A stretch of 64,000 bases of DNA from Phytophthora colocasiae (Eukaryota; Oomycota; Peronosporomycetes; Peronosporales; Peronosporaceae), in NCBI GenBank assembly GCA_018806915.1, contig JAGKQI010000105.1:1922001-1986000 (forward strand), written 5' to 3'. The position numbers and the translations under genes were made by a program. The notes below the pieces were generated by a model, which worked only from the letters and a program-made list of their open reading frames with translations, was not told the DNA's origin and did no database searches. Positions within the stretch are counted from its first letter, which is position 1. Every line of letters begins with the position of its first letter. This document shows positions 1 through 10,327 of the stretch, piece after piece.

Positions 1-18
1 TCAGCCAACCCGCCAAAG

Positions 19-242
19 ATGAACTTCAAGACTTGCGCTATGGTCTTTGTCGGTGCCGTCATCGCTACCTCCTTCACACCCATGGTGCGGCTAACTACTG
101 CCCGAGCTCCGTTGGATGTGCCATCAACCCCTACTCTGAGTCGAACGTCAAGACCAGCCAGTGCTGTGAGAAGCGTGGAGGAGATTTTACTAAGTGCTGC
201 GCGTCTAGTTGCACCACTGGCAGTCCTTGCAGCGCAAATTGA
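19..242 (+). pseudogene. PcF/SCR-family gene, frameshifted
   Basis: This is a copy of the small secreted cysteine-rich PcF/SCR family (PcF is a known Phytophthora phytotoxin family). It opens with MNFKTC and a hydrophobic signal-peptide core in one frame. The mature cysteine-rich part, with the paired-cysteine pattern and the GGDF motif, lies in another frame. The break falls at about 78-98, just after the signal-peptide region, where the spacing differs from the intact gene at 1379. The leader before the ATG is nearly identical to that of the 1379 gene, so this is a recent duplicate. I see no intact product. Confidence 0.8.
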
Positions 243-1378
243 TTTTGGATCAAAATGAAAGCGATGAGATCCAGTTGCTGCTTCAGTCGATTTTGAGGAC
301 TAGGTGCATGCAAATGCCAACACCAGCAGCTAAGTGAATACGATAAACACAACATTCTACAGGAATTTACTGTTCTCAATCCAAGAATACGTTACATGCA
401 TTGCTGCGCAGAATTGAATCAAGTTGTAGGGCTTTGGCTAGAACCCAACCGCAGAGATTGTCTGGGTAGTATCTCCACCGCAATAGATATTTTTGATTTA
501 TGAGCAATACTATTAGTAAGCTACCCCACCAAACTGCAGCACTTGATATGTGAAGGAGTTGCTCATGACTCTGCGCGAGAAGTACGAATAGGAGAAGAAG
601 CATCTGTATTCAAATTTTAACTGGGCATGCATGCAAATAAGGAAATCTTACGACATCAAAGCAGACGTCGTTGTACTCGCTAGTGGAAGAAGGTAGTTGT
701 TATACAATGATCGGACCTCTCGTAAAGCTATTAAAAAAAATCAAAACTTGGAATCACGCAAAAACAGAGTTGGCATTGTCTGCAAAAGGAACTAAGCAGC
801 GCTTGAGTACTCAGTCTGGATTTTTCGCGAAAGTGTATATCGTTTCGAATTCCCCATATAGCATGGAAAACAAGTGCAAAAGGGTATTGTGCATTTGCCT
901 TCGGTTTTGGGAATAGTTGTAGCCGCATGTTCTCGTTAATACAGCAGCTCTGCTTATCCGATACTTTGCTTCAAGCTCGTGAACTCCAGACAAATGATTT
1001 ATATTGTAAATGCAACCTGTCGATGTAATCGTGTATGTGTTTTGCTGCAGCTAGCAGTGTCCATTATACCTCATAATTGAGACGGTCCTTTGATTTACCC
1101 TGCATGTATCCGTGTTCAGTGAACAAAGTTATGTGACAGCCCCATTATCTGTGACAACGGGACGGCCATGTAAAATTCCTACAGTTTGAACCAGGAGTAA
1201 ACGTAGCGTCAACGTCGTTATACTGTAGGTGCAAAACGTGCTGTGGATTGGAAGCTCGCACAAGCGTAATTGTTTATGACTTTCTCGCCTCCAAATTCAA
1301 TTCCACGGCGAACTGGAACAACTTCATTTTGGATTTTGCCTTTTCATTCCCAAGTCTCACCCAGCCAACCCGTCCAAG
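243..1378. other. Intergenic, no gene recognised
   Basis: About 1.1 kb of fairly AT-rich sequence between two PcF/SCR copies. Only short, unconvincing open frames occur here. The last 60 bases match the leader of the neighbouring PcF/SCR copies and probably form the promoter and 5' leader of the gene at 1379. Confidence 0.6.
1344..1350 (+). promoter_or_regulatory. Initiator-like site of PcF/SCR gene
   Basis: TCATTCC lies 29-35 bases before the ATG at 1379 and fits the core (YCAYTYY) of the oomycete initiator element. The position suits a short 5' leader. The assignment rests on motif and distance only. Confidence 0.35.
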
Positions 1379-1594
1379 ATGAACTTCAAGACTTGCGCCA
1401 TGGTTCTTGCCGGAGCTGTCATCGCCATCTCTTTCGCGCCCACTGAAGCTGCGTATTGCCCGAGCACCCTTGGATGCGCCCCGAACATGTACTCCGAGTC
1501 AAACGTTAGGATCAGTCAGTGCTGTGAAAATCGTGGAGGGGACTTCTCTGCGTGTTGCTCGGCTAGTTGCAACACTGGCAGTCCTTGTCGCTAA
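1379..1594 (+). CDS. Small secreted cysteine-rich protein, PcF/SCR family
   Basis: A 71-residue intact protein. Residues 1-24 form a signal peptide that starts MNFKTC and ends near TEAA, so the product is expected in the apoplast. The mature part of about 47 residues has eight cysteines in a C, C, CC, CC, C, C arrangement, with the family motif GGDF between the two cysteine pairs. Eight cysteines suggest four disulfides, the layout of the SCR branch rather than six-cysteine PcF itself. The family is known for plant-cell responses and necrosis; activity of this member is not shown by sequence. It is the best-preserved forward-strand member of the left cluster. Confidence 0.9.
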   Translation: MNFKTCAMVLAGAVIAISFAPTEAAYCPSTLGCAPNMYSESNVRISQCCENRGGDFSACCSASCNTGSPCR

Positions 1595-2470
1595 AGTGGT
1601 GGGACCAAGTTACTAGAAGTGCTCCAGTAGTTTCTAAGGACTACATGTACTAACTACATCGAAGTAACTACTAACAAATTCTCCCAATCCAAAGTTTGTG
1701 ATCCGTGTTGCCGTTTCTAGGTTGGATCGAAGATATATACACTACTTTCCTGGCAGCAGTGTAGTTCGAAGTATATGTCTTAGAATACACGCTGCCGCTA
1801 CGAAAGCTTGCCATTCTCAGAAGTTAGCGTTGTCATCATTGTTTTTGGCAGAAATACCAAAGCAGCAAAAGAATTCTGCCCCCCCCCCCAACACGATTTG
1901 TCAGGTCTGGATAGTTCGCAGAGCGACGATGATTCAGCTATCAATATGTGTTTACTGCTCCTCAGATAAACAGGGAGGATCCAGCTTTCGTGACACACTT
2001 GACTGCGTAGATTGAAAATTGTACCTCTTCACCCCAAAACCGGAGACTTGCGCTATGGTTTTTTCATTGTCATCATCGCCACCTCAGGCGGCGTACTGCT
2101 CGAGCACTACATGTGGCTACCTTTACTCTCAGTCGAACGTCAGGATCAGCCAATGTTGTGAAAAGCTCGAGAAGAACTACAGTAATGGCAAGTTGTCATT
2201 GATAACCATTGTAATAGTGGACTCGGGTATTGTCGTTTCCAACGCAATCAACTACTAAGAATGCGAAGAATTGCTCTTACATGTCAAGAATATTGTAATC
2301 GAAGTTGTAAAACAACCCTTAAGTCTTACAATGCCTGCCGCTACCTGTCTGATGAGCACCACATCGCAATGCGAGACTTGGCTTCAAGACGGGTAAATTT
2401 CAACATAACCTAGAGCGTTTTGGTTCGAAGAAATCTGCTCGTGCTACATGCTATTACGTAGCAACGTAGA
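1595..2470 (+). repeat. Segmental duplication, copy A
   Basis: The DNA downstream of the PcF/SCR gene at 1379 is recognisably similar to 3985-5060, downstream of the broken copy at 3791. Shared landmarks in the same order are GTGCTCC, GCAGTGTAGT.CGAAGTA, CCATTCTC/TCATTCTC, CAGGTCTGG.TAGTT.GCAGAGCG, TTGCGTAGATTG.AAATT, a second PcF/SCR copy, AATATTGT.AT.GAAGTTGTAAA and AACGTTTTGG. The array therefore grew by duplication of a unit of roughly 1.1-1.3 kb holding two family members. Confidence 0.75.
2036..2258 (+). pseudogene. Degenerate PcF/SCR-family copy
   Basis: The initiating MNFK is lost and the signal-peptide region is shortened, but ETCAMV, the AAYC cysteine start and the QSNVRISQCCEK stretch survive. 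After the first cysteine pair the sequence no longer matches the family, and the second pair is missing. It occupies the same place in duplication copy A as the broken gene at 4560 in copy B. Confidence 0.7.
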
Positions 2471-2735
2471 GGTCATTATTGCTGTTGCATACACTCACCT
2501 TTCAGTTAATCGTAGCGGACCCTCTATGAAGAAATCATAGAAAAGAACGAGACCACAGCATGGTCAACTTTGATTTACACCGCACCTGTTCATGCATGTG
2601 CTACACGCAGCTTGGCGTACTGTGCAGTGCTCGGAAAATAAAATATAAAATTGTATTGGATTCTGAGTGAAAAATAATCCATCATTGCCGTATCCATGAA
2701 AACAATAATAATGAATTCAATTATTATAATAAATT

Positions 2736-3075
2736 GGTAGGGTCAGAGCGGTGCAGTGCAGTGGTTTGGGATGACCCTACCAATCCACTGCACAGGGTTG
2801 AAAAGCTGGTGGCTGCCACCGGGACTTTTGTCCTGGCTTAAATGTACTATCGCAAACAAAAATGCAGTCCAGGATGAGGTTTGTATACCCTGTCCCAGGA
2901 GCCTGCTTCCGAGTTGTTCCGCATTGCTTGCAGGAGAAGTGGCCGTTGCCACAGTCCGTGAAGAAGAAGTTGGATATTGCTTGGAAGAAGAGAAAATGAC
3001 CGACATCATAGCACTTTTGAGTAGCTGGTGAGCACATTTAGTTTTGTAAAAAGTCAATATAATTATTACGGGCAC
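2736..3075 (-). mobile_element. Remnant of BED zinc-finger (hAT-like) transposon
   Basis: On the minus strand, about 2880-2995 reads as a short zinc-finger segment with CKQC, TRKQ and GTGYTNL. This is the usual look of a BED finger (C..C, then RKQ, then GTGYTNL before the His pair) in hAT-like transposases; the downstream His part is not in frame. At one edge, 2736-2781 contains nested inverted repeats: GGTAGGGTCA against TGACCCTACC, and GTGCAGTGG against CCACTGCAC. No full transposase or second terminal repeat was found. It sits between the two copies of the PcF/SCR segmental duplication. Confidence 0.5.
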
Positions 3076-3368
3076 AATTGCATATTTTACGGAAAGTACT
3101 CCTTACCAATAATCCATAATTCCGTCAATACAATTGCACAATAACTATATTATAATTATTTTTTCCGAGCTCTGGTACTGTGTACTATAGTGCGTGATCA
3201 TCATAAAAGTAAAGTAGTCCGGAACGTCATCGATGTTGACAGTGTGGCTGAACCACATGGATCAAAATGAGAAAGAAGAACATGTCCATCAAACCGTGTT
3301 ATGACTGTGAGTATTTGTTTAAGACGAAGTTCCAAGCCGTCGTCTGACAACACGATGGCCTACATGGC

Positions 3369-3584
3369 CTAGGAACCTCTGCATGGATTTCCGAACAGGC
3401 AACTCGAATAGCAGCAAGCGGTGAAGTCTCCGCCTTTCGATACGCAACAGTTGGCGATTCGTATGTGATAGTCCGAGTAAGGGTTTCCGCAGGCCGAGGA
3501 ATTACATACTCTTTGCGCAGAAGTAGGCACGGAGGTGGCGATCACGGTGGCGATCAGGACAGCGATGCAGGTCTTGAAGTTCAT
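3369..3584 (-). CDS. Small secreted cysteine-rich protein, SCR type
   Basis: An intact 71-residue protein on the minus strand. The start is set at the MNFKTC methionine at 3584, because the frame continues upstream only by chance. Residues 1-21 are a signal peptide ending near TSAQ. The mature part has eight cysteines with both CC pairs and the GGDF motif. Its sequence between the pairs (YHIRIANCC) differs clearly from the forward-strand genes, so it belongs to a second subgroup together with 5398-5613. Expected to be secreted. Necrosis or elicitor activity is known for the family but is inferred here. Confidence 0.88.
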   Translation of the reverse strand: MNFKTCIAVLIATVIATSVPTSAQRVCNSSACGNPYSDYHIRIANCCVSKGGDFTACCYSSCLFGNPCRGS

Positions 3585-3790
3585 CTTTGAGGCTGGAGAG
3601 GGAAGTTGGAGGAGTCGGGTGTGGACGCTCTGGTAAATTGGAAATTGAGGCAGTGAGTCGAGTTCGTGGAGTATCACTAGGTGGCAAATGCTGCATGCAT
3701 TCCAAGAGCCTGGTCATGATTATTCTTTTTCATGATTATTTTTGCATTCCTATCCGATTTTTTATCTCTAATAGTCTCGCAACCCCAAAG

Positions 3791-3984
3791 ATGAACTACA
3801 AGGATTGCGTCTTTGTCGGAGCCGTCATCCCCACCTCCTGAAGGGACTAACTACTGTCTGAGTGGCATTTGGATGTACCATCAACACCTTCTCGGAGTCG
3901 GCCGTCAGGATCATGTGAACAGCGTGGAGAGGACGTCTCTGCGTGTTTCAATCAAGTTGCCGCACTGGTAGTCCTTGCAGCTAA
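3791..3984 (+). pseudogene. PcF/SCR-family gene with early stop and frameshifts
   Basis: It begins with the family start MNYKDC but meets a stop at 3839-3841, right after the signal-peptide core. Remnants of the mature part continue in shifted frames to the stop at 3982-3984. It corresponds to the intact gene at 1379 in the segmental duplication, so the same position is alive in copy A and dead in copy B. Confidence 0.78.
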
Positions 3985-5060
3985 AGCGGTGGCATGAAGT
4001 GGCTAGTAGCACATCAGTACAGAAGTGCTCCAAAGTTTTGCGATCTACGACTTCGAAGGACTTCAATAAACAATGTAAAACACAAGCTGTATAGCATGAA
4101 AAGGATACGCATTAAATCCTACAACTATTCAAGTACAACTAAGTTATTGTGCAGTTAGCTCAATCTTGATGCTGCCAACAGTTCTTTCTTAACGGCAGTG
4201 TAGTACGAAGTACACGTATTTAAACCCATATTCGACGCTAAGAAACCTTGTCATTCTCGGATGTTGTGCCTAAAATTGGAGTGAGAACGTGTCTTGGCAG
4301 TGACAAAGCATCAAAATGCAATTCATAGGCCAGCCCTAGCGGATTACCAGGTCTGGGTAGTTTGCAGAGCGGCGGTAAGTCAGCTAGAGGATGTATAATC
4401 TCGTTAACCCATTCGATCGATGCCTGCTCGTTGCTTCTAAGATAAAATGCGAGTAAACGCAGTCTTCCAGCACTTTCTCGATTGCGTAGATTGGAAATTC
4501 GTTCATTTCGGTTGTTATCTCTTCGCCCTCAAGCCTCAACACAACTCAATTTGCTCAAGATGAACTTCAAGACTTGCGTTATGGTTCTTGTTGGTGCCGC
4601 CATTTCGCGCCAACTGATGCTGCGTACTGCTCGAGCAGCACATCGAATGTCAAGAGTTGTGAAAAGCTCAGAGGGGATTTCTCAGCATTTCAAGAGCTGT
4701 AGCAGTGGCAGTCCCTGCAATTAAATAGCGGAATCGACCAGCCAGCAGTGCAAGAAACTTTTTTTTCCGAGCTCAGAATATTGTGATTGAAGTTGTAAAG
4801 CAATTTGCACATGTAGGGAACCAACCTACTGTAGGATGCAAGAAGGCTCAATGAGCTCATTTATTGAGATAAACTCAGTTAATTCCACTCCGTAATCTGC
4901 TGTTCAAAATGTGTGACGCTTTCAAAGCCTACATCAGCAACATGAAACTTGGTTCCATAGCATTCGATAAACTGCAACAGAACTTCTTCGCCAGACAAAG
5001 ATGATCTAGAACGTTTTGGCTGGGAGAAATTTACTTATGCTGTTGTGTGCGCTTAGTTCT
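3985..5060 (+). repeat. Segmental duplication, copy B
   Basis: Counterpart of 1595-2470, with the shared landmarks listed there. Identity is patchy with many small indels, so the duplication is not recent. It contains the broken PcF/SCR copy at 4560. The remainder up to 5397 holds nothing recognisable. Confidence 0.7.
4560..4724 (+). pseudogene. PcF/SCR-family gene, frameshifted and shortened
   Basis: MNFKTC and the start of the signal peptide are intact, then the frame changes near residue 16. Most mature-part cysteines are lost, although the closing C.SGSPC stretch is again in frame before the stop. A 54-residue open frame remains, without the cysteine scaffold. Treated as non-functional. 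Confidence 0.72.
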
Positions 5061-5397
5061 CAAAGTATGAACAGATGAATCCGAACACTGGGACCCTGTC
5101 ACTTTGAAGTAAGTATTCAATTCGGCACACTATTGTCTTCATTTACACAGTTTGCAACAGTGTTGCTATACTTGTTTTAACTATTAAGTCATTCACCAAA
5201 ATTTCTTTGCTAAAACCCACTCAACTCGTACTTGTTTGAACTACAGGAACTAAAAGACTTATCTCATAAAGGATTCCCCGATTTTGCGGTATAAGTGAAT
5301 CAATTTTGGATACGTTCAAAGTGAGAAAACGTGCGACTTTTGTTATTCTGTAAATGTTTGAAGTTCCATGCCGTTGCCTGACAGAACTGTAGATGTA

Positions 5398-5613
5398 TCA
5401 ACCTCTGCATGGACTTCCGGACTGGCAACTCGAGGTACAGCACTGGTTGAAGTCACCGGGTTGAGCTGCGCAGCAGTTGCTGAGGCGGATATTCGAGGCC
5501 GAGTAACGGTATCCACAGGCTGCGGCACCGCAATACTGTTGCTGTGCGGTAACAGGCACGGAAGTCGCGATCACAGCGGCAACGAGGACAGCGACGCAGG
5601 TCTTGAAGTTCAT
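5398..5613 (-). CDS. Small secreted cysteine-rich protein, SCR type
   Basis: An intact 71-residue protein. Residues 1-23 form a signal peptide ending near VTAQ. The mature part has eight cysteines with two CC pairs, PGDF in place of GGDF, and a C-terminal SGSPC. It shares the minus orientation and the TAQ cleavage region with the gene at 3369, so the two appear to be sister copies. It also closely resembles the broken forward copy at 7577. Expected to be secreted. Confidence 0.88.
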   Translation of the reverse strand: MNFKTCVAVLVAAVIATSVPVTAQQQYCGAAACGYRYSASNIRLSNCCAAQPGDFNQCCTSSCQSGSPCRG

Positions 5614-6946
5614 CTTTCAGGTGGATGAGCTTGATAGGAGTCGAGTGTGGCCGCTTTGGTAAATTGGGAACTGGTGCAGTGCTGCTTGCATATCGAATAC
5701 CGTATGTGGAGTACTTTGCTGCTGCGACGCATATTATACCGACCTCAACGACGGCATCTGGCTGCCGCATCAACACGTAGAAGCGTATACAAGTTTGCTT
5801 CAATAGTACCATGTAGTTGCTGACGCATCGGCAAGCAGACGAGGGTAGCGAGCTGGTGAACAAGGCTCATCCATTGATACTTCCTTGAACTGTTCGTTCG
5901 CAGGCTGCAGTGGTGTGTAAGGAAATGTAAAGTGCAACCGGATGGCCTACCACAGGAGGAACCATATACCGGCAAACAAATACTGCAGAGTAAAACGGAT
6001 GCATCATGCATGTGTCATCTCGGTCACTGTCGCATGCTGCAGGCTTCTTGTTTGAGTGACAGCACGATATGTTTTGTTGTCACGTCCACAGATCTTCATC
6101 GAAATGTATCAATATCGAATAGCACAACACCGAGTATGACCGTACCATCCGGCAGTACTTCTCGAAGAACTTGCCAGTTTACATGCACCCCGTGTCTATC
6201 AATCAGATTTATCGTTCGGAAGAAGCAGGGGATTCAATCTTCGACCTCGTACATACCCACCTGCGCGTGAGGCTTCCACCAGAATTACGAAAACAGTTAC
6301 ATGTAGAGAATCCGATCCATTCGATTCACCACCAGCCTTCTCCATCGGCAATCATTAATGGTACAATTGTACAGTATTGGTGAATTTCACGTGTTGTCTG
6401 GACGATGCCGCGAACCAAGCTTTATCCGCTGTTGCAAATGGTGTTCATGGGATGGGGACGCCACTACCTACCGTAAAATGTTGCATGGCCTCGTGAGGTC
6501 ATGCTCACGAATGTAGTTTAGGGCATTTCTTTTGTGCAGATAGGTCGTTGAGATTCTTGTGCCCTTCGGCGCCTTCTTGCCGTTGCCATTGATGCAATCT
6601 GTTTTGCACGAAGGCGATCACTACCGTACTGTAACAAACTTTTTAGAGCTCAAAAAGGCTAAGAATAGCAGACAGGATTGTGAAACTTACGTGGTCTTCA
6701 CACTCCTCCTAATTGGCCAGATCTGTGCCGCCTTAGGACTAAACTGCCGTTAGGACTACGATTATGCGGTACATAGATAACCTCTATTAATATATGGCCT
6801 GCTGTGTGTAAGGCTAACCCCATCCTTCCGCAGAATCTCAAGTGGTGTTCTTGTGCATTGCTGCCAAAGAACTCCAACAGAAGGAGTCAGTCCGCGTTTA
6901 GCCAACTCCAGAACACACACCGTCACCAAGCTAAACTCCATCTGAA
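5614..6946. other. Intergenic with a possible unrecognised coding fragment
   Basis: No intact gene is seen. The stretch 6141-6383 on the plus strand keeps an open frame with coding-like composition (for example VSINQIYRSEEAGDSI and LRVRLPPELRKQL) but has a stop just upstream and no ATG start that explains it. It may be a decayed exon of an unidentified gene. The rest holds nothing I recognise. Confidence 0.35.
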
Positions 6947-7198
6947 ATGAACTTCAAGACCTGCTTTGCTCTTGTCCTCGCCGCTGTCGTCGCCACCGTC
7001 GCCACTGCTGAGGACCCGCTTTACTGCCAGGCCGTGGGCTGTCCGACGCTCTACTCCGAGTCCAACCTCGCAGTGAGCAGGGACTGCCGGGACGACCCCG
7101 TGCCAGACTTGGCTAACGACGGTGGGGAAGAAGACAAGGCCAAGGTGATCGCGGCTTTCCACGCGTGTTGCGAGACGAAGTGCGCCAAGCCCCTGTAA
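6947..7198 (+). CDS. PcF-type phytotoxin-family protein
   Basis: An 83-residue intact protein. Signal peptide at residues 1-21, cleavage expected after TATA. The mature part has six cysteines (C, C, C, CC, C), matching the six-cysteine layout of the PcF branch, in contrast to the eight-cysteine neighbours. The EDPLYCQA..GCP.LYSESNLAVS opening is typical of that branch. An acidic insert (about residues 52-66) lengthens the loop before the CC pair. Third-position GC is clearly higher than in neighbouring members. PcF proteins are secreted and cause leaf necrosis; activity here is inferred from family only. Confidence 0.9.
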   Translation: MNFKTCFALVLAAVVATVATAEDPLYCQAVGCPTLYSESNLAVSRDCRDDPVPDLANDGGEEDKAKVIAAFHACCETKCAKPL

Positions 7199-7576
7199 AT
7201 GTCCGCCCAAACTTAGAAGACTCAGCCACCGCAAGCCAATTTGACAGCATCGAGACACCAGTGGTAATGCACAGCTGTAGCATTGGCTAGTGGTAAAGTT
7301 GAAATGCAAGCGACCGTTTTATTTGTTTGCAAATTGTTACACTGAAGAGTTTATTAAATGATGTACTAGTATGCAAATTTTACGGTGCTGGTACAGTATC
7401 GTACACGTACTGTTCGTTGGATAAACGTGTCGGGTCGGGGATACCGTGTTTTCATTCAAGAATGAAGTTGAACAGCCGACAGTTGACTCGAGTTGCCGTG
7501 GCTATCGCTGTTTGAGATGTCATGCGTCTCACTCAGCTCACATCTTCAGACCCGCCTTCAGCCAAGCACCTTAAAG

Positions 7577-7742
7577 ATGAACTTCAAGACCTGCGTCGCT
7601 ATCTTCGCCGCCGCTGTGATCGCTTCCGTGCCTATTACCGCACAACAGCAACAGTGCCGTTCAAGCCTGTGGATACCGTTACTCGGACAACTTCAACCAA
7701 TGTTGCTCGACGAGCTGCCAATTCGGAAGTCCATGCAAGTGA
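7577..7742 (+). pseudogene. SCR-type gene with internal deletion
   Basis: It begins MNFKTC with an intact signal peptide ending TAQ, close to the minus-strand gene at 5398. The mature part then loses its frame and lacks the segment that carries the first cysteine pair. The final cysteines can be found in another frame up to the TGA at 7740-7742. Open frames across the region are artefacts of the shift. Confidence 0.75.
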
Positions 7743-7810
7743 GCCGCTGGCAACCAAGCAGATCATGTACGACCAGAGTTTCTTTTCGAGGATTTATAGT
7801 CGTAAGATAC

Positions 7811-8971
7811 TAAGGGGCTTCAGAGTTGAAGCAGTGCGCGCTTTTTGACATAAAGAAGTAAAAAGTCTGTCTCTCTCCGATTGGCTACTTTTTCATTTAC
7901 CGTGAAGCCCCCCCCTCGTCCGAAGTGCCAACAACGCTAATAAATACCGCTGCCGAAGGTGTCGCGTCGGCAGCGCGCCGTGCGCAGCTTACGACGCGGA
8001 ATCCGAGTTACTCGCTGAATGTGCTGAGTGGTTTTTCGACGAGGAAGACCCAGCCCCGCTCCATGATGACGATGATTTAGTGATGCAGTTCATTGAGGCC
8101 TACTGGATGATCAACAGGTCGCTACCTGAACACGCGCGAACCAGTGCCTCGTGCTCCTGATGCGCTGGACTATTGGCTCAATAAGCTCGATGATAAGAGG
8201 TTTAAAGAAGACTTTCGAGTTACGAGGTTGCAGTTCACGCAAATTATGGAGTTGATTCAGAATAATCCGTCTTCTACAACGAGTCTAACAATCTTCAGAC
8301 ACGTGTATGGTGCCATTTGTTGGTTTCTCTGTATTCATTTGGATGTGATCGCAATGTGGCTTCCTTGAAAGCTGGCTAGACACTTTCACTGTGCAGAAGG
8401 CACAATCGAGGTCTTCACGGATCGCTACATTTATGATCTTGTTGATCTCGAATCACGTGCTGTAGTGTGGCCAGATGCTGATAAGTGCGAGGAGATACGT
8501 GCGAGGATAGAGGAGGTTTATAAGTATGTACCTTTGTATGTTCTGCCTTAGATACCAGCCTTCTCGATGAACCCAGCAATTTCAGTCGCCAATGCCTTCT
8601 TGGTCTTGCCGCCGTGAGCGTCTCCTCGCTATCTCTGCAGGTTTCCCTCCGTTGATATCCACCTAAGGATGATTTCGACACTTGAGAGGCCGCCGTTGAC
8701 GCCGTCCTTCTCCCAGCTTACTGGACGTCTTCTGCCTAACCCCTTGGGAGCCATCTGCGCGCAGGAGTTGGTGCCACGGCGAATCTTAGGCCAGTGCGAA
8801 CTGGGTGCGCTTCCTGCAAAGGAAACGAAAGTAAGGTGCTCAGGTCGTTTTGACTCGCTTCGAGCGTTAAAAAAACTTAACTTTTGGACATAAAAGCAAA
8901 TCGATCTGATTGGCTAATTTTACTTTTACGTGAATATGTTTTCATGATCAGCGCAACTCTGAAGCCCCTTA
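7811..8971. mobile_element. PIF/Harbinger-like DNA transposon, dead
   Basis: A perfect 18-bp inverted repeat, TAAGGGGCTTCAGAGTTG, stands at 7811-7828 and, inverted, at 8954-8971. Between them lies a broken transposase. Subterminal DNA is also related (ACATAAA and GATTGGCTA blocks near both ends). The element is about 1.16 kb, too short for a full autonomous copy. No clear target-site duplication is visible; TAA/TTA, typical of this superfamily, is part of the inverted repeat here. The Tc1/mariner element begins four bases after the right end. Confidence 0.72.
7996..8531 (+). pseudogene. Harbinger-like transposase remnant
   Basis: Coding pieces lie in at least three frames. First AESELLAECAEWFFDEEDP, then a piece with LDYWLNKLDDKRFKEDFRVT, then from about 8368 KLARHFHCAEGTIEVFTDR followed by LVDLESRAVVWPDADK. 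This order (a region of the WL..LDD..F...FR.TR.QF type, then LARHF..AEGTI...T.R) is the N-terminal and helix-turn-helix part of oomycete PIF/Harbinger transposases. The catalytic DDE region is missing. Non-functional. Confidence 0.7.
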
Positions 8972-8974
8972 CTA

Positions 8975-9176
8975 CAGTGCACGCCGGAATTATAAACGCA
9001 CCAGAAAATTGACTTTCCTGAAAACCATCTTCAGTGTTTCCAGCCGAACCAACCCTTAGAGACTACTAGACGACAACAGAAAACGTATGCAAAACGGAGA
9101 AATGGAAAAGCTGGTGTCGTTCAAGAGCAATCGGCAAAAAACATGTTTTGGCTCGGGTCAAAAGTATAAACGCACT
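8975..9176. repeat. Left terminal inverted repeat of Tc1/mariner element
   Basis: 202 bp, matching the right repeat in reverse complement with one visible mismatch. It contains two copies of ATAAACGCAC, one near each edge of the repeat. Confidence 0.92.
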
Positions 9177-9283
9177 TACTTGCCAAAATTGGTTGGGCTC
9201 TAGTAGAGTCTTCGCGCCTTTAGCAACCGTGTCGCTTCCAGTCGCTTAGGAACACTACTAACTAACTTTTAATGTACGTTGGA

Positions 9284-10196
9284 TCAATTCAGAGACCACT
9301 CTAACTTGATCTGTTTGATCAAATCGGCGGCCCTCTCAAATTGGCGACCGTTTGCATATACTTGCGAGCCAGAAGTCCCCAAACGTTCTTATGATGTTGA
9401 GATCGGGGCTCTTCGCCGTGCCACGGTAGCGTAGTAATGTTATTCACCGCGAGGAAGTCCTTCGTGAGTCTTGCCGAGTGAATGGACGCGTTATCGCTGA
9501 AATATTGGGTCCAAATCGCCAATATTCGACTTAAGTTCTCTCATGTAAGGTAGCAAGCTGCTGCGAAGAGTTTCAGTGTAGTTGCTAGCACCTTGTTTGC
9601 CCTTCAAAAGACGATCTCGGTGTTGCCGTACCAGTTCACCCCTGCCCAAATCATGACGCTTCCCCCACCGTTCACCCGCTTCGACATGTATTTCGGCTCG
9701 GCTCGCATGTCATGCCAATAGTAACGGAACCCATCAGGGCCATCCAAATTGAACTTCTTTTCGTCTGTGAACACCACGCCGCCAGAATACGCGTTTGCCG
9801 GTAATGTTCCGCAAAAGCCACTCGAGCCTTCTTGTGGTGAGGCTTGATGGTTGGAGTGAGTTTGCGTTTAGCAAATGTGATGTAGCGGTTTTTACGCAGC
9901 ACACGGAGCACGGTAGACTTACTAGGACGGCATGGCAATTGACTAGATATCTGGGAAGCTGATAGATTTCGCGCTACAGCCAGCCAAACAACACGCCTCG
10001 ACTCTCGGTCATTCAATTTTGGCCTTCTCCCGGTTCTCTTGGTCACTAATGAAGCACTGCCGCGCTTTAAGTAGTTCCTTATAGCCGTCTCACTGCGTCC
10101 AATCTCATTTGCCACTGCTCTGTTGCTTTTTCCCTCTCTTAGCAGCTTGTTTATCTTCATGCATTCTTCCTGGCTTAACTGCTTGCCGCGAGGCAT
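9284..10196 (-). pseudogene. Tc1-type transposase, several frameshifts
   Basis: It starts MPRGKQLSQEE at 10196. The N-terminal part has a paired helix-turn-helix DNA-binding region (VANEIGRSETAIRNYLK, then SASQISSQLP...STVLRVL). The frame then shifts near 9790, after which the first catalytic segment VVFTDEKKFNLDGPDG appears. Another shift follows near 9605, and the second catalytic segment DNASIHSARLTKDF lies in a further frame. The third acidic position before NVWG is altered (HHKNVWG in frame), so the DD34E triad is not intact. The C-terminus ends IKQIKLEWSLN. Inactive. Confidence 0.88.
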
Positions 10197-10327
10197 GGTT
10201 GTCGCCTCCCCAAAAAAACAAGTGGTGGTATCTGAAACGTTTTTCAAACCGCTATTCATCTGTTTCATTTATTACCAATAAGACCGCTTATATTTCGTTT
10301 ATTACCGCCCGTAATAAAAAACTGACC

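Noticed and set aside
8975..9176. Reading the 202-bp repeats as an LTR retrotransposon
   Set aside because: The repeats are inverted, the flanks are TA, and the coding region is a Tc1-type transposase.
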